Positions 34,210-43,000 of a stretch of DNA of 64,000 nucleotides are shown one piece after another. The notes under the pieces were generated by a model. It had not been told where the DNA came from. It worked only from the letters and a program-made list of their open reading frames with translations, and made no database searches. The stretch lies in the NCBI RefSeq assembly GCF_007644105.1, contig NZ_VFAC01000005.1, forward strand, positions 92,475 through 156,474, written 5' to 3'. Each line of letters begins with the position of its first letter. The first letter of the stretch is position 1. The translations under genes and the position numbers were made by a program. The stretch is from Elioraea rosea. Its GTDB lineage: Bacteria > Pseudomonadota > Alphaproteobacteria > Acetobacterales > Acetobacteraceae.

Positions 34210-35223
34210 TCACGCCAGCGCGCCGAACCGCTCGGAAGCGAGTTCGGCGAGGGGACGCACCGGGCGGGCGCCGTAATGGCTGATCGCCTCAGCCGCGGCG
34301 AGCGAGCCGAGCCGCCCGCACTGGGCGGCATCGCGCCCGCGCACGTGGCCGGCGAGGAAGCCGGCCGCATAGGCATCGCCCGCGCCCGTCGTGTCCACCA
34401 CCTGGGCGGGCTCTGCCTCGATCGCATGGGTGGCGCCGCCTGCGACCACCACCGAGCCCTTCTCGCTCCGCGTCAGGCAGGCGATTCGCGTCTCGGCGCG
34501 GACCGCGTCGAGCGCCTCGGCGAAGCTCGTGACCTCATAGAGGGAGAGGATCTCCGCCTCGTTGGCGAAGAGGATATCCACCTCGTCGCGCACCAGCGCC
34601 CGGAACGCCGCGCGGTGGCGACCGACGCAGAACGGGTCCGACAGCGACAGCGCCACCTCCCGCCCGGCGGCATGGGCGACGGCGGCGGCCTTGCGGAACG
34701 CCGCCTGGGCGGCGGGTGGGTCGAACAGGTAGCCCTCGAGGTAGGTCACGGCGGAGGCTGCGACGAGCGCGTCGTCGATGTCGGGCTCGGCCAGGTTCAC
34801 GCAGGCGCCGAGGAAGGTGTTCATGCTCCTCTGGGCATCGGGGGTGACGAGGATCAGGCAGCGCGCGGTCGGCGGCCCATCCGTCGCCGCAGGCGTCGTG
34901 AAGGCGACACCCGCGGCGCGGATGTCGTGGGCGAACACTGCGCCGAGCTGGTCGTTCCGCACCTTGCCGATGAACACACCCTTCGGCCCCCTGGCGCCGA
35001 CCAGACTCGCGTAGGCCGCCATGGTGTTGCCGGCAGAACCGCCCGAGACCTCCACGGCAGGGCCCATCGCGGCATAGAGCTCCTCCGCGCGGGCCTCGTC
35101 GATCAGCGTCATCGCGCCCTTGGTGACCTGGTTCGCCGCGAGGAACGCGTCGTCGCAGCGCGCCAGGACGTCGACGATCGCGTTGCCGATGCCGAGAACG
35201 CCATACTCCGCCGCAGTGCTCAT
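34210..35223 (-). CDS. PfkB-family kinase, adenosine kinase-like
   Basis: The protein is 337 residues, in the ribokinase/PfkB superfamily. GIGNAIVDVLARCDDAFL is the N-terminal sugar-binding strand. GGSAGNTMAAYASLVGARG is the first PfkB signature, and VVDTTGAGDAYAAGFLAGHV the second, with catalytic Asp. The early LIDEARAEELYAAMGP and the overall length are typical of bacterial adenosine kinase-like proteins. A riboside or other ribokinase-type sugar could equally be the substrate. Same strand as the DUF2076-like gene. Confidence 0.87.
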   Translation of the reverse strand: MSTAAEYGVLGIGNAIVDVLARCDDAFLAANQVTKGAMTLIDEARAEELYAAMGPAVEVSGGSAGNTMAAYASLVGARGPKGVFIGKVRNDQLGAVFAHDIRAAGVAFTTPAATDGPPTARCLILVTPDAQRSMNTFLGACVNLAEPDIDDALVAASAVTYLEGYLFDPPAAQAAFRKAAAVAHAAGREVALSLSDPFCVGRHRAAFRALVRDEVDILFANEAEILSLYEVTSFAEALDAVRAETRIACLTRSEKGSVVVAGGATHAIEAEPAQVVDTTGAGDAYAAGFLAGHVRGRDAAQCGRLGSLAAAEAISHYGARPVRPLAELASERFGALA

Positions 35224-35286
35224 GCAACCTCCATGCTTTCCGCGTGCTTAGCGTGCCGCGCGCGGTTGCGCCATGATCGGAGCATC

Positions 35287-35964
35287 ATGATCCAGGCCTG
35301 GCTTCTGGCGATCGGCCAGCTTTCCGACCCGCGCATGCGCAAGCCGCTCCTCATAGGCCTTGCCGCTGCCTTCGTGCTCTTCCTCCTCCTGTTCGGCGGC
35401 GGCACCTGGCTCGTCGCCTCCGCCGCAAGCGATGGCGGCTGGCTCGAGAGGGTGCTCGAGGCGCTTGGTGGCATCGCCGCCTTCGCCGTCGCGGTACTGC
35501 TGTTCGGCCCGGCCACGCTGATCGTCGCCGGCATGCTTCTCGACGACGTGGCAGACGCGGTCGAGGCGCGGCACTACCCCGCGCTGACACCGCCAAGGCG
35601 CCCGGGCCTCGCCGAACAGGCGCTGATGGGACTCGGCCTCGGCCTGCGCGTTCTCGGGCTTACCCTTCTCGCCCTGCCTGTTGCCCTCTTCCTGCCCGGC
35701 ATCGGCTGGGTGGTCTGGCTCCTCGTCTCTTCCTATGCGCTGGCGCGCGAGTACTCCGAGCTCGCCGCGCTGAGGCGGATGGACCGTCCCGCCGTGCGGG
35801 CCTGGCGGCGGCGGCACCGGCTTTCCCTGATCGTGGCCGGCCTGCCTGCCGCGGCGCTGTCGATGGTCCCGATCGCGAACCTGCTCGTGCCTGTGCTCGG
35901 GGCGGCAGCCTTCACGCATATCGCGATACGCCTCGGCGCCGCGGGGCCAGCCGCCCGCCCGTGA
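35287..35964 (+). CDS. EI24 domain membrane protein (CysZ-like)
   Basis: The protein is 225 residues with four to six membrane helices. The start MIQAWLLAIGQLSDPRMRK, then FGPATLIVAGMLLDDVADAVEARHYP and the C-terminal VPIANLLVPVLGAAAFTHI, is the EI24/CysZ pattern. CysZ is a sulfate channel, but alphaproteobacterial EI24 proteins are mostly uncharacterised. ATG 35287 begins the homology. Upstream in-frame sequence to 34144 is antisense to the kinase gene and is discarded. It is divergent from that kinase across 63 bases. Confidence 0.83.
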   Translation: MIQAWLLAIGQLSDPRMRKPLLIGLAAAFVLFLLLFGGGTWLVASAASDGGWLERVLEALGGIAAFAVAVLLFGPATLIVAGMLLDDVADAVEARHYPALTPPRRPGLAEQALMGLGLGLRVLGLTLLALPVALFLPGIGWVVWLLVSSYALAREYSELAALRRMDRPAVRAWRRRHRLSLIVAGLPAAALSMVPIANLLVPVLGAAAFTHIAIRLGAAGPAARP

Positions 35965-36133
35965 CGCACGGCCCTGCCGCGCTCGCCTGAGACGCGCATC
36001 CGAGGCGGGTTTTCCACGCCTCCACGTGCGTTGCGAGGCAAGGGGACGGGTGTATGATCCGCCCCCCGAGTCGGGCGGTCGCGGGCACGTTGCCGCACGG
36101 CATTCCGAAACGAAAAAGTCGAGGAAGACAGCC

Positions 36134-36784
36134 CTGTCCCTGTTCCCGAAGACGCGCAAGCCGTCAGACCCGTCGGCGCAGCCCGAGCGTGCCGCGACCG
36201 ACCCCCGCACCATGATCCGCAGCAGCGAGAGCAACACCACGATGGCGACAAAGCCTGGCTTCCCCGCGACCGGCATTCCCCCCGCGCCCGCAGCCACGCC
36301 GACTCCGCCCATCGCCGGCCTGCGCCCGGCCGCCGCGCCCCAGGGCACCCGCCCGGCGACGTCCGACCGCCGCGCCCTCGTCGTCGGCCGCGGCATCGCC
36401 CTTGCCGGCGGCGCGATCAGCGATTGCGAACGCCTCGAGGTGCACGGGACGGTCGAGGTCAGCCTGAACCACGCGCTCGAGCTGTCGATCGCCGAATCGG
36501 GCGTGTTCCGCGGCGAGGCAGAGATCGAGGAGGCGGACATCTCCGGCGCCTTCGACGGCGCGATCACCGCCAAGGCACGCCTCGTCGTGCGCTCGACCGG
36601 CAGGCTCTCCGGGACGATCCGCTGTGCGCGGCTGATGGTCGAGGAAGGCGCGCAGGTATCCGGACGCATCGAGATGATCGCCCCCTCCGCCGCGCCCGCC
36701 CAGGCGCAGGCCGCTCCCGCCGCCCAGGGCAGCGCGCCCGACCCCTATGCTGCTCCGGCAGAGCCCGCGTTCGCCCGGACCTGA
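36134..36784 (+). CDS. Bactofilin (polymer-forming cytoskeletal protein)
   Basis: The protein is 216 residues. A Pro/Ala-rich disordered N-terminus is followed by a bactofilin beta-helix domain (about residues 75-175) with short repeats such as CERLEVHGTVEVSL, GVFRGEAEIEEADISG and GRLSGTIRCARLMVEEGAQV. A Pro/Ala-rich tail ends it. Bactofilins form filaments for cell shape and envelope assembly. No ATG precedes the likely start. A CTG at 36134 would give MSLFPKTRKP, preceded six bases upstream by GAGGAAG (36121-36127). Alternatives are ATG 36026 (52 bases after the previous gene in this frame, no family resemblance) and ATG 36212. Confidence 0.85.
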   Translation: MSLFPKTRKPSDPSAQPERAATDPRTMIRSSESNTTMATKPGFPATGIPPAPAATPTPPIAGLRPAAAPQGTRPATSDRRALVVGRGIALAGGAISDCERLEVHGTVEVSLNHALELSIAESGVFRGEAEIEEADISGAFDGAITAKARLVVRSTGRLSGTIRCARLMVEEGAQVSGRIEMIAPSAAPAQAQAAPAAQGSAPDPYAAPAEPAFART

Positions 36785-36823
36785 TCCCGCCAACCCGGCC
36801 CAGGGAGCGCCGCGAAGAGCCCC

Positions 36824-37366
36824 ATGCGCCGTTCTCCCCTCGCCGCCCTCGCGCTCGTCGCGGGGGCGGCCTTTCTGCAGGCGTGCACGCCGGCTCAACC
36901 CTCGCGCGAGGACCTCGGCGCGTCACTCGCGCCAGAGCCGAACCCGCCTCTCTCCCGGGCACCGCCCGCCCTCGTCGCGTCGTCGGGTCCCGCCATCCGC
37001 CACCAGGGCGACGCGCAGTTCACGCCCGCCGCGGCATCGATCCCGTCTCCGAGGCGCGGCACCTCGCCCGCCCCGCTCCGCTCGCCACGCTCGGCGCGCG
37101 ACCTCGCCGGCATGACCGACGGGCAGCTCCTCGCCGTGATGGGCGAGCCTGACCTGAAGCGGGCGGAAGAGGGCGCCGAGGCCTGGCTGTACCGGAGCCA
37201 GGCCTGCCTGCTCGATGTGTTCCTCGAAGCCGAGAAACCTGGCGAGGAGCCTCGCGTGGTGCTCGCGACCGCCCGCCCGCTCGGCTCGACCCAGGTGGCG
37301 GAGGAAGCCTGCCTGCGCGGCCTCGCCCGCGCCCGCGCAGGGCTGCGGCAGCCGTTCCAGCCATGA
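36824..37366 (+). CDS. Putative lipoprotein
   Basis: The protein is 180 residues. The signal with lipobox FLQAC ends at about residue 21, followed by a Pro/Ser-rich linker to about 90. The C-terminal part has LAGMTDGQLLAVMGEPDLKRAE, a pattern seen in SmpA/OmlA-like lipoproteins, then AWLYRSQACLLDVFLE with two Cys further on. The end is Arg/Ala-rich. It is 39 bases downstream of bactofilin on the same strand, so it may serve the same envelope process; that is an inference. Confidence 0.65.
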   Translation: MRRSPLAALALVAGAAFLQACTPAQPSREDLGASLAPEPNPPLSRAPPALVASSGPAIRHQGDAQFTPAAASIPSPRRGTSPAPLRSPRSARDLAGMTDGQLLAVMGEPDLKRAEEGAEAWLYRSQACLLDVFLEAEKPGEEPRVVLATARPLGSTQVAEEACLRGLARARAGLRQPFQP

Positions 37367-37376
37367 AAGAGACGGC

Positions 37377-38138
37377 TCAGCCGTAGCGGAGCAGCCTCTG
37401 GCCATGTGCGGCCAGCCAGACCTTCGCCGCGTCCGCATGCGGCGTGAGCCGTGCGACGGCCGCCCAGAACCGCGGGCCATGATTCATCTCGGCGAGATGC
37501 GCGACCTCGTGCGCGATGACGTAGTCGAGAACCCAGGGCGGGGTGAGAACCAGCCGCCAGGAGAAGGCGAGCGTTCCATCCGGCGCGCAGGAGGCCCAGC
37601 GGCTGCGCGGGTCCTTGATACTGATGCGCGCGAAGCGACGCGCGATACGCCCGGCATGGATCGCGGCGCGTGGCGCGATCTCGGCCTTCGCATGCTCGCG
37701 CAGCCAGGCGGTGACGCGCCGCGACAGGAAGCTCGGATCGCCCGAGACGTGGATCTCCTCGCCCTCGAGCCACACGCCGCCCACGGCACCGGGACGATGG
37801 CGGATGGCATGCGGGCGGCCCAGAAGCGGAACGATCGCGCCGTCGATGAAAGGTACGCGTGGCGAGAGCGCTGCGAGCCGCTCCCTCACCCAGTCGGCAT
37901 GCGCGCGCAGGAGCGCGACACCCTGGTTCCGGCCGGCGCGCATCGGCAACGTCACCACGACCGAGCCCGAGGTGGGGTCGATCCGCAGCGTGACGCGGCG
38001 CGCGCGGGGGCTTCGCCGCCACTCCACCTCGACGGCGCCATGCTCGAGCGCGAGCGTCTCGCGCGCCGGCCCAGGCGCGGCGCGCAGCGGGAAGGCAGGT
38101 CGGGCCGAGGCATCTCGGAGGGTGCTGGCGCGGGGCAT
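37377..38138 (-). CDS. YgjP-like metallopeptidase (M48/SprT-type, DUF45)
   Basis: The protein is 253 residues with ATG 38138. A GTG at 38165 would add nine residues, and the choice is open. VIAHEVAHLAEMNHGPRFWA near residue 205 carries HExxH and the third His (HGPRFW), the zinc motif of YgjP/DUF45 proteins. RWASCAPDGTLAFSWRLVLTP is the conserved strand before it. The N-terminal half is beta-rich (VTLRIDPTSGSVVVTLP). Activity is assumed from the motif only. It converges on the lipoprotein gene and diverges from the EamA transporter. Confidence 0.87.
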   Translation of the reverse strand: MPRASTLRDASARPAFPLRAAPGPARETLALEHGAVEVEWRRSPRARRVTLRIDPTSGSVVVTLPMRAGRNQGVALLRAHADWVRERLAALSPRVPFIDGAIVPLLGRPHAIRHRPGAVGGVWLEGEEIHVSGDPSFLSRRVTAWLREHAKAEIAPRAAIHAGRIARRFARISIKDPRSRWASCAPDGTLAFSWRLVLTPPWVLDYVIAHEVAHLAEMNHGPRFWAAVARLTPHADAAKVWLAAHGQRLLRYG

Positions 38139-38170
38139 GGGCCGGGGCAGAATGCCGCGCCACACCCCGG

Positions 38171-39247
38171 GTGTTCAACCGCCCGATGACGATGGCTGCC
38201 TGGAGCAGACGCGCGCCGCCGTCGCCGCTAATCTCACGCCCCGTGTCCCATCCCTCCGACGCTGCCGCGCCGCGCCGTGCCGATGCGCTCGCCTTCGTGT
38301 TGCTCGGCGTGCTCGGCGCGCTGTGGGGGCTCACGCCCGTCATCGGCAAGTCGGCCTTCCAGCTTGGTGCAACGCCGCTCGGCTACGTGTTCCGCTCGGC
38401 GTTGACGGCAAGCCTCCTGCTGCTCGCCATCGGGGTCGCACGCCGGCGCGTGATGCCGCTCGATGCGAAGGGGATATGGTTTCATCTCGGAAGCGGCCTG
38501 ATCGGGTTTGCCGCGCCCAACCTCATCGGCTTCCTCGCGCTCCGGCATGTCCCGGCAGGCCTGTTCGCGATGGTCATTCCCGCCGCGCCGCTGCTGACCT
38601 TCGTGCTCGCCGCGCTGACGGGCCAGGAACGGCCGACCTGGCGGCGCTTCGCGGGGGTGGCCATCGCGCTCGCAGGAACGCTTCTTGCGCTGAGCCCCGG
38701 CGCGGCGCTGCCGGTGGGCGGGGACCGGTTCTGGGCCTTCGCCTGCCTCGCCGTGCCGGCCTCCTATGCCCTGTCGAACATCTTCACCGTCCGCTTCCGC
38801 CCCGGCGGAGCCGACCCGCTGGCTCTGGCCTGCGGCACCGCCTCGGGCGCTGCGTTCTGGCTCGCTTCCGCCTCGCTGCTTCCGGGCGAACCCTGGGGCG
38901 CCCTGTCGCTGCTGCGCCCGCCTGAGATCCACGATGCCTTCGCCGTCGCGCAGGGCACGCTCACGGCCGTTGCGTATGCGATCTATTTCCGGCTTCTGAC
39001 GCGGCATGGCGGCATCTTCGCCTCGCAGGTCGGCTACGTGCTCGTGGTCACGGGCCTCGGCTGGGGGGCGGCGGTGTTTGGCGAGATCCCCGGGCTGCTC
39101 GTCATTCCCGCGACCGTGCTGATCTTCGCGGGCCTCGCATTGGTGACATCACCCGCGCGGGAGGATCAGAGCGGCCAAAAGAACAGCAGAAGCGGCATCG
39201 CGACGACCACCACGACGATCTCGAGCGGCAAGCCGAGCGGCCAGTAG
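38171..39247 (+). CDS. EamA/DMT family transporter
   Basis: Two EamA repeats, about ten membrane helices (LALRHVPAGLFAMVIPAAPL, about residue 120, and FAGVAIALAGTLLAL). Function is probably export or uptake of a small metabolite. The longest form is 358 residues from ATG 38171; GTG 38243 would remove a polar N-terminus and gives about 334. The last 26 residues (from about 39170) are low-complexity (TTTTTISSGKPS) and lie opposite the last helix of the SLC13 gene, an 82-base convergent overlap, so the C-terminus may not be conserved. Confidence 0.8.
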   Translation: MFNRPMTMAAWSRRAPPSPLISRPVSHPSDAAAPRRADALAFVLLGVLGALWGLTPVIGKSAFQLGATPLGYVFRSALTASLLLLAIGVARRRVMPLDAKGIWFHLGSGLIGFAAPNLIGFLALRHVPAGLFAMVIPAAPLLTFVLAALTGQERPTWRRFAGVAIALAGTLLALSPGAALPVGGDRFWAFACLAVPASYALSNIFTVRFRPGGADPLALACGTASGAAFWLASASLLPGEPWGALSLLRPPEIHDAFAVAQGTLTAVAYAIYFRLLTRHGGIFASQVGYVLVVTGLGWGAAVFGEIPGLLVIPATVLIFAGLALVTSPAREDQSGQKNSRSGIATTTTTISSGKPSGQ

Positions 39248-40959
39248 TCGCCGAACCGGAACCCACCTGGGCCGAGGATCAGCGTGTTGTTCTGGTGCCC
39301 AATCGGGGTCAGGAAGGCGCAGGACGCACCGATTGCCACGGCCATCAGGAACGGGTCGGCCGAGGCGCCGAAGGCCTGGGCCGTGCTGATCGCGATCGGG
39401 CACATCACCGCGGCGGTCGCGGCATTGTTCACCACGTCCGACAGCATCATCGTCACGACGAGGATGACGAGGATCGCGATCACGGCATTGTCGCCCGCCA
39501 CCGTGCCGATGACGGAGGAGGCGATCACTTCGGCAAGCCCTGTCGTCTCGACGGCGTCAGCGACAGGCATGAGCGCGCCGAGGAGCACGATCACCGGCCA
39601 GTCGATCGCCGTGTAGACGCTGCGTGGCGGCACGACGTTCGTCGCCATCGCGCCGAGCATCGCTGCAGCGAAGGCCACCGCCGCGGGCACGCCGAACACC
39701 GTGGCGATCACTGCCCCGGCGAGCAGGCCGATGGAGAGGATGATCTGCCGCTTGTCGGGAAGCCTGAGCGGACGCTCGGCGAGCGGCGCGCAGCCATACT
39801 CGCCGGCAAAGGCGAGAATCGTATCGGCATCGCCCTGCATGAGCAGCACGTCGCCAGCACGCAGCCGTTCCTCCCGCAGCCGCCCCGTCGACCGCCGTCC
39901 CTGCCGCGACAGCGCGAGCAGGTTGAGCCCGAAGCGTGAGCGGAGCGCGATGTCGGTCGGGCTGCGGCCGGCGATCCGCGCGCCGGGCAGCACGACGAGC
40001 TCGATCAGGACCGGGCCGTCGCTGGCAGTGGCGGTCTCCTCGCCCTCGGTCGGCTTCGCGCTCTCCGTCTTCACCGCCTCCTCGAGCACCAGGCCGAGCT
40101 CGGCGAGCAGGGCGGAGAGCGCGTCCGGATCGGCTTCGACCTGCAGGATGTCGCCCTCACGGATATCGGTCGTGCGGTAGGGAACGCGCATCCGGACGTT
40201 GTGGCGCACGATGCCGAGAACCTGCGCGTTGGCCGTCTCGAGCGCCTTGTCGACATCGGCCAGCGTCATGCCGATCGCCTTCGCACCCTCCGGCACCTTC
40301 GCCTCGGTCACGTAGGCAGCCGTGTCGAACCCGCCGAACCCAGCCTCGGGGCGCACCGGCACGAGAAACCGCGCCGTCAGCACGATGAAAAGCGTGCCGA
40401 TCACCGCGACCGGCAGGCCGACGGGAGCGAACTCGAACATCCCGTATGGGGCGCCTGCTGCCTGCGCCCGGAACGCCGAGACGATCAGGTTCGGCGGCGT
40501 ACCGATCAGGGTGACGATGCCTCCGAGCACGGTGCCGAAGGCGAGCGGCATCAGGATCCGTCCCGGCGGCATCTGCTTGCGTTTGGCGAGCTGAAGCGCG
40601 AGCGGCATGACCATCGCGAGCGCGCCGACATTGTTCATGAAGGCCGAGAGCGCCGTCGCCACCGCGGTGAGGATGCCGATGGACGCGGTCTCGCCCGCGT
40701 TCTTCGGCATGACCTTCAGCGCCAGCGCGTCGACGGCCCCGGAATTCTGTAGGCCGCGGCTCAGCACCAGCACGCAGGCGACGGTGATCACCGCCGGGTG
40801 GCCGAAGCCCACGAAGGCGTTCTCCCCGTCCACCACGCCGGCAGCGACGGAGGCGATGAGCGCGCCGAGCGCGACCATGTCGTGCCGCCAGCGCCCCCAG
40901 ATGAACATCGCAACCGACACAGCGATGATCGCGGCGATGGCGATCTGACCCGGCGTCAT
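39166..40959 (-). CDS. SLC13 family permease with two RCK/TrkA-C domains
   Basis: The protein is 597 residues. Membrane part 1 (residues 1-200) contains SAFMNNVGALAMVMPLALQLAKR and TLIGTPPNLIVSAFR, the SNT/NxP-type sodium and anion-binding loops of SLC13. It is followed by two cytosolic TrkA-C domains (about 215-400), then part 2 with the repeat VVNNAATAAVMCPIA and TPIGHQNNTLILGPGGF. Transport of sulfate, dicarboxylate or another anion is likely; the ligand is not clear. ATG 40959 overlaps the stop of the BciB-like gene (ATGA). A longer reading through 42243 is antisense noise. Confidence 0.92.
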   Translation of the reverse strand: MTPGQIAIAAIIAVSVAMFIWGRWRHDMVALGALIASVAAGVVDGENAFVGFGHPAVITVACVLVLSRGLQNSGAVDALALKVMPKNAGETASIGILTAVATALSAFMNNVGALAMVMPLALQLAKRKQMPPGRILMPLAFGTVLGGIVTLIGTPPNLIVSAFRAQAAGAPYGMFEFAPVGLPVAVIGTLFIVLTARFLVPVRPEAGFGGFDTAAYVTEAKVPEGAKAIGMTLADVDKALETANAQVLGIVRHNVRMRVPYRTTDIREGDILQVEADPDALSALLAELGLVLEEAVKTESAKPTEGEETATASDGPVLIELVVLPGARIAGRSPTDIALRSRFGLNLLALSRQGRRSTGRLREERLRAGDVLLMQGDADTILAFAGEYGCAPLAERPLRLPDKRQIILSIGLLAGAVIATVFGVPAAVAFAAAMLGAMATNVVPPRSVYTAIDWPVIVLLGALMPVADAVETTGLAEVIASSVIGTVAGDNAVIAILVILVVTMMLSDVVNNAATAAVMCPIAISTAQAFGASADPFLMAVAIGASCAFLTPIGHQNNTLILGPGGFRFGDYWPLGLPLEIVVVVVAMPLLLFFWPL

Positions 40960-42167
40960 CGCCGCTTCTCTCGCTCGTCCGGCGCGAGCCCGTAGGGCGC
41001 GACGAGCGACCAGACATGGGCGGGGATCATGGACTTCATCCGCGCCGGCTTCTCCCGGCGGAGATGCACCACCGTCTCGACCGCCTTCATCTCGACGCGG
41101 GCGCGCGCGAACTCGAGCCCGCGCGGCCCGATCCTCGGCATCAGCCACGAGACGATCGGGCGCACCCAGTCGGGCATGCGGCGGAGCGGCAGCCCGCCCG
41201 CCGCGCGCAGCGTGTTGGCGAGGAAGCCCTTCACGGGCCCGGCACGCTTGCCCGCGCTCCCGGGCGTGGCGAGCACCACTTCGCCCTCGAGGAGGGAGAG
41301 AAGCCTCTCGCCCCGTTCGTTGCGGACGATGAGCCACTGCTCGCCCTGCCCGCCCATGTAGCCGACGGTGATGTCGGCCAGCACGTTCGTGTAGTCGACG
41401 CAGGTGCGACAGGTGAGGGGGAAGAAGTCGCGCGGCAGCCTGCTGATCGGAAGGTCGAGGAAGGGGATGAGGCGCTTCGTTCCGTTCTGGAACCGGAGCT
41501 CGACCGTATAGTCGGCCCTGAACTCGAGATAGGTGATCGTCTGCGGTGCATCCGAGAGCAACGCGAGGAAGCCGTGGAAGTTTTCCGTCGTCGTGTTGTC
41601 CGAGCATGGCGTGCCGACGACGGTGATGCTCTCGAAGCCGAGCCGCTCCTCGATCGCGCGCAGGGCGTAGACCTGGCAGGGGATGCCGATGACCGCGATG
41701 CGCCTGTGGCCTGCCGCCGCGGCCGGCTCCAGAAGCGCCAGAAGCGGCGCGTAGCCCATGCGCATCCCCCGCACCGCGGCCATCCCCTCCGCACGGGTGA
41801 CGAGAACGGGAACCGGACGCCAGCGATCGTCCTCCGCCGGCGCCATCGTCAGCACCGCATCGACCGCGCCGGTCTCGAGCAGGCGCTCGGCGAGCCTCGT
41901 CGCGATCCCGGTCCATTGCGCGCCCGGAAGCGGCTCGGCGAGCCTGGCGCGCGCCATGCGCAGGAACGGGCCGAAATGAAGCTCGTCCGGCCGCGCGGGG
42001 TCGCGCCCGCGCCCATGCACCTTCGCCTCGAGGGCAGGATAGTCGGGCGCGATGAACTGGCAGGCCCTGCCGCAGGCGGCATGGTCCGCCATCCGCGACA
42101 CGCCACAATCGGTGCAGAGGCCGCGGGGCGCGGCCGCGCGCAATGGCGGCGCCGCGACCCCCTTCAC
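40956..42167 (-). CDS. bciB: FrhB-family [Fe-S] flavoprotein, probable 8-vinyl reductase BciB
   Basis: The protein is 403 residues. LCTDCGVSRMADHAACGRAC at the N-terminus has four Cys for an iron-sulfur cluster, with more in LTCRTCVDYTN. PLPGAQWTGIATRLAERLL, GTPCSDNTTTENFHGFLALL, VLADITVGYMGGQ, EQWLIVRNERGE and IGPRGLEFARARVEM match, by memory of the family, the cyanobacterial/green-sulfur BciB proteins (3,8-divinyl chlorophyllide a 8-vinyl reductase). Other FrhB proteins (F420 hydrogenase or oxidoreductase subunits) lack several of these. Start is GTG, in a GTGA overlap with panC. No other photosynthesis gene is in the window, so the assignment rests on sequence alone. Confidence 0.65.
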   Translation of the reverse strand: MKGVAAPPLRAAAPRGLCTDCGVSRMADHAACGRACQFIAPDYPALEAKVHGRGRDPARPDELHFGPFLRMARARLAEPLPGAQWTGIATRLAERLLETGAVDAVLTMAPAEDDRWRPVPVLVTRAEGMAAVRGMRMGYAPLLALLEPAAAAGHRRIAVIGIPCQVYALRAIEERLGFESITVVGTPCSDNTTTENFHGFLALLSDAPQTITYLEFRADYTVELRFQNGTKRLIPFLDLPISRLPRDFFPLTCRTCVDYTNVLADITVGYMGGQGEQWLIVRNERGERLLSLLEGEVVLATPGSAGKRAGPVKGFLANTLRAAGGLPLRRMPDWVRPIVSWLMPRIGPRGLEFARARVEMKAVETVVHLRREKPARMKSMIPAHVWSLVAPYGLAPDEREKRR

Positions 42168-43000
42168 TGGCCGGGGATCGCCCAGTTGTCGAGAAGCCTG
42201 ACGGAGCCGAGCCGCGCTGCGGCGACGAGCCGCGCAGGTGCATCGCCGCGCCGCCCGAGCGGCCGCATCGTCCCGGCCTCGACGAGGGCGAGATACTCCA
42301 CCCCGAACCCCGCCTCAGCGAGGCGCGCGCGCGCAGGGGCGAGCGTCGTCTCTGCCGGCCCGCCCGCCGCGAGTGCCTCGGCCGCGGCGAAGCCTTCCCG
42401 CGCGAGCATCGGCGCGAGGGCCCGCTCCTCCCTCGTCAGGAACCGGTTGCGCGAGGAGAGCGCAAGACCATCCTCCTCGCGCACCGTCGGCACGGGGAGG
42501 ATGGCAATGGGAATGTCGAGGTCACGCACCACGCGGCGGATCACCTGAAGCTGCTGCCAGTCCTTCTCGCCGAACACTGCCACATCCGCCCGGCATTGCA
42601 GGAAGAGCTTGGTGCAGACGGTGGCGACGCCCCGGAAATGGCCCGGCCTCGCCGCACCTTCGAACCCCTCGGCAGGGCCGGCGACGTCGACCGTCGCGGC
42701 GCGATCGGGCGCGTACATCGCCTCGGCGTCGGGAACCCAGGCAAGGTCGCAGCCCGCCGCCTCGAGCGCGGCGAGGTCCTCCTCCTCCGTGCGCGGGTAG
42801 CGGGCGAGGTCGGCGGCCGCAGTGAACTGCAGCGGGTTGACGAAGATCGAGGCGGCAACGTGCCCGGCCGCCACCCGCGCCGCGGCGACGAGCGCGAGAT
42901 GCCCGGCATGCAGCGCGCCCATCGTCGGCACGAGCGCGAGCGTGCGGGGAAGCCTCGCGCGCGCCTGCCGCAGGGCGGCGAGGTCGCGCGCGACGATCAT
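42164..43000 (-). CDS. panC: Pantothenate synthetase
   Basis: The protein is 278 residues. It condenses pantoate and beta-alanine with ATP via pantoyl-adenylate. VPTMGALHAGHLAL holds the HIGH-like loop, FVNPLQFTAAADLARYPRT the pantoate site, and FGEKDWQQLQVIRRVV and LALSSRNRFLT the KDWQ and SSRN motifs. Length and order are normal. It begins one base into the DapA-family stop (TGATG) and ends in a GTGA overlap with the BciB-like gene, so four genes from the DapA-like to the SLC13 gene form one transcription unit. Confidence 0.96.
   Translation of the reverse strand: MIVARDLAALRQARARLPRTLALVPTMGALHAGHLALVAAARVAAGHVAASIFVNPLQFTAAADLARYPRTEEEDLAALEAAGCDLAWVPDAEAMYAPDRAATVDVAGPAEGFEGAARPGHFRGVATVCTKLFLQCRADVAVFGEKDWQQLQVIRRVVRDLDIPIAILPVPTVREEDGLALSSRNRFLTREERALAPMLAREGFAAAEALAAGGPAETTLAPARARLAEAGFGVEYLALVEAGTMRPLGRRGDAPARLVAAARLGSVRLLDNWAIPGQ

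Noticed and set aside
40960..42243. Upstream continuation of the SLC13 frame to give a 1025-residue protein
   Set aside because: The added part is antisense-like and overlaps the BciB-like gene. The real start is ATG 40959 with an ATGA overlap.
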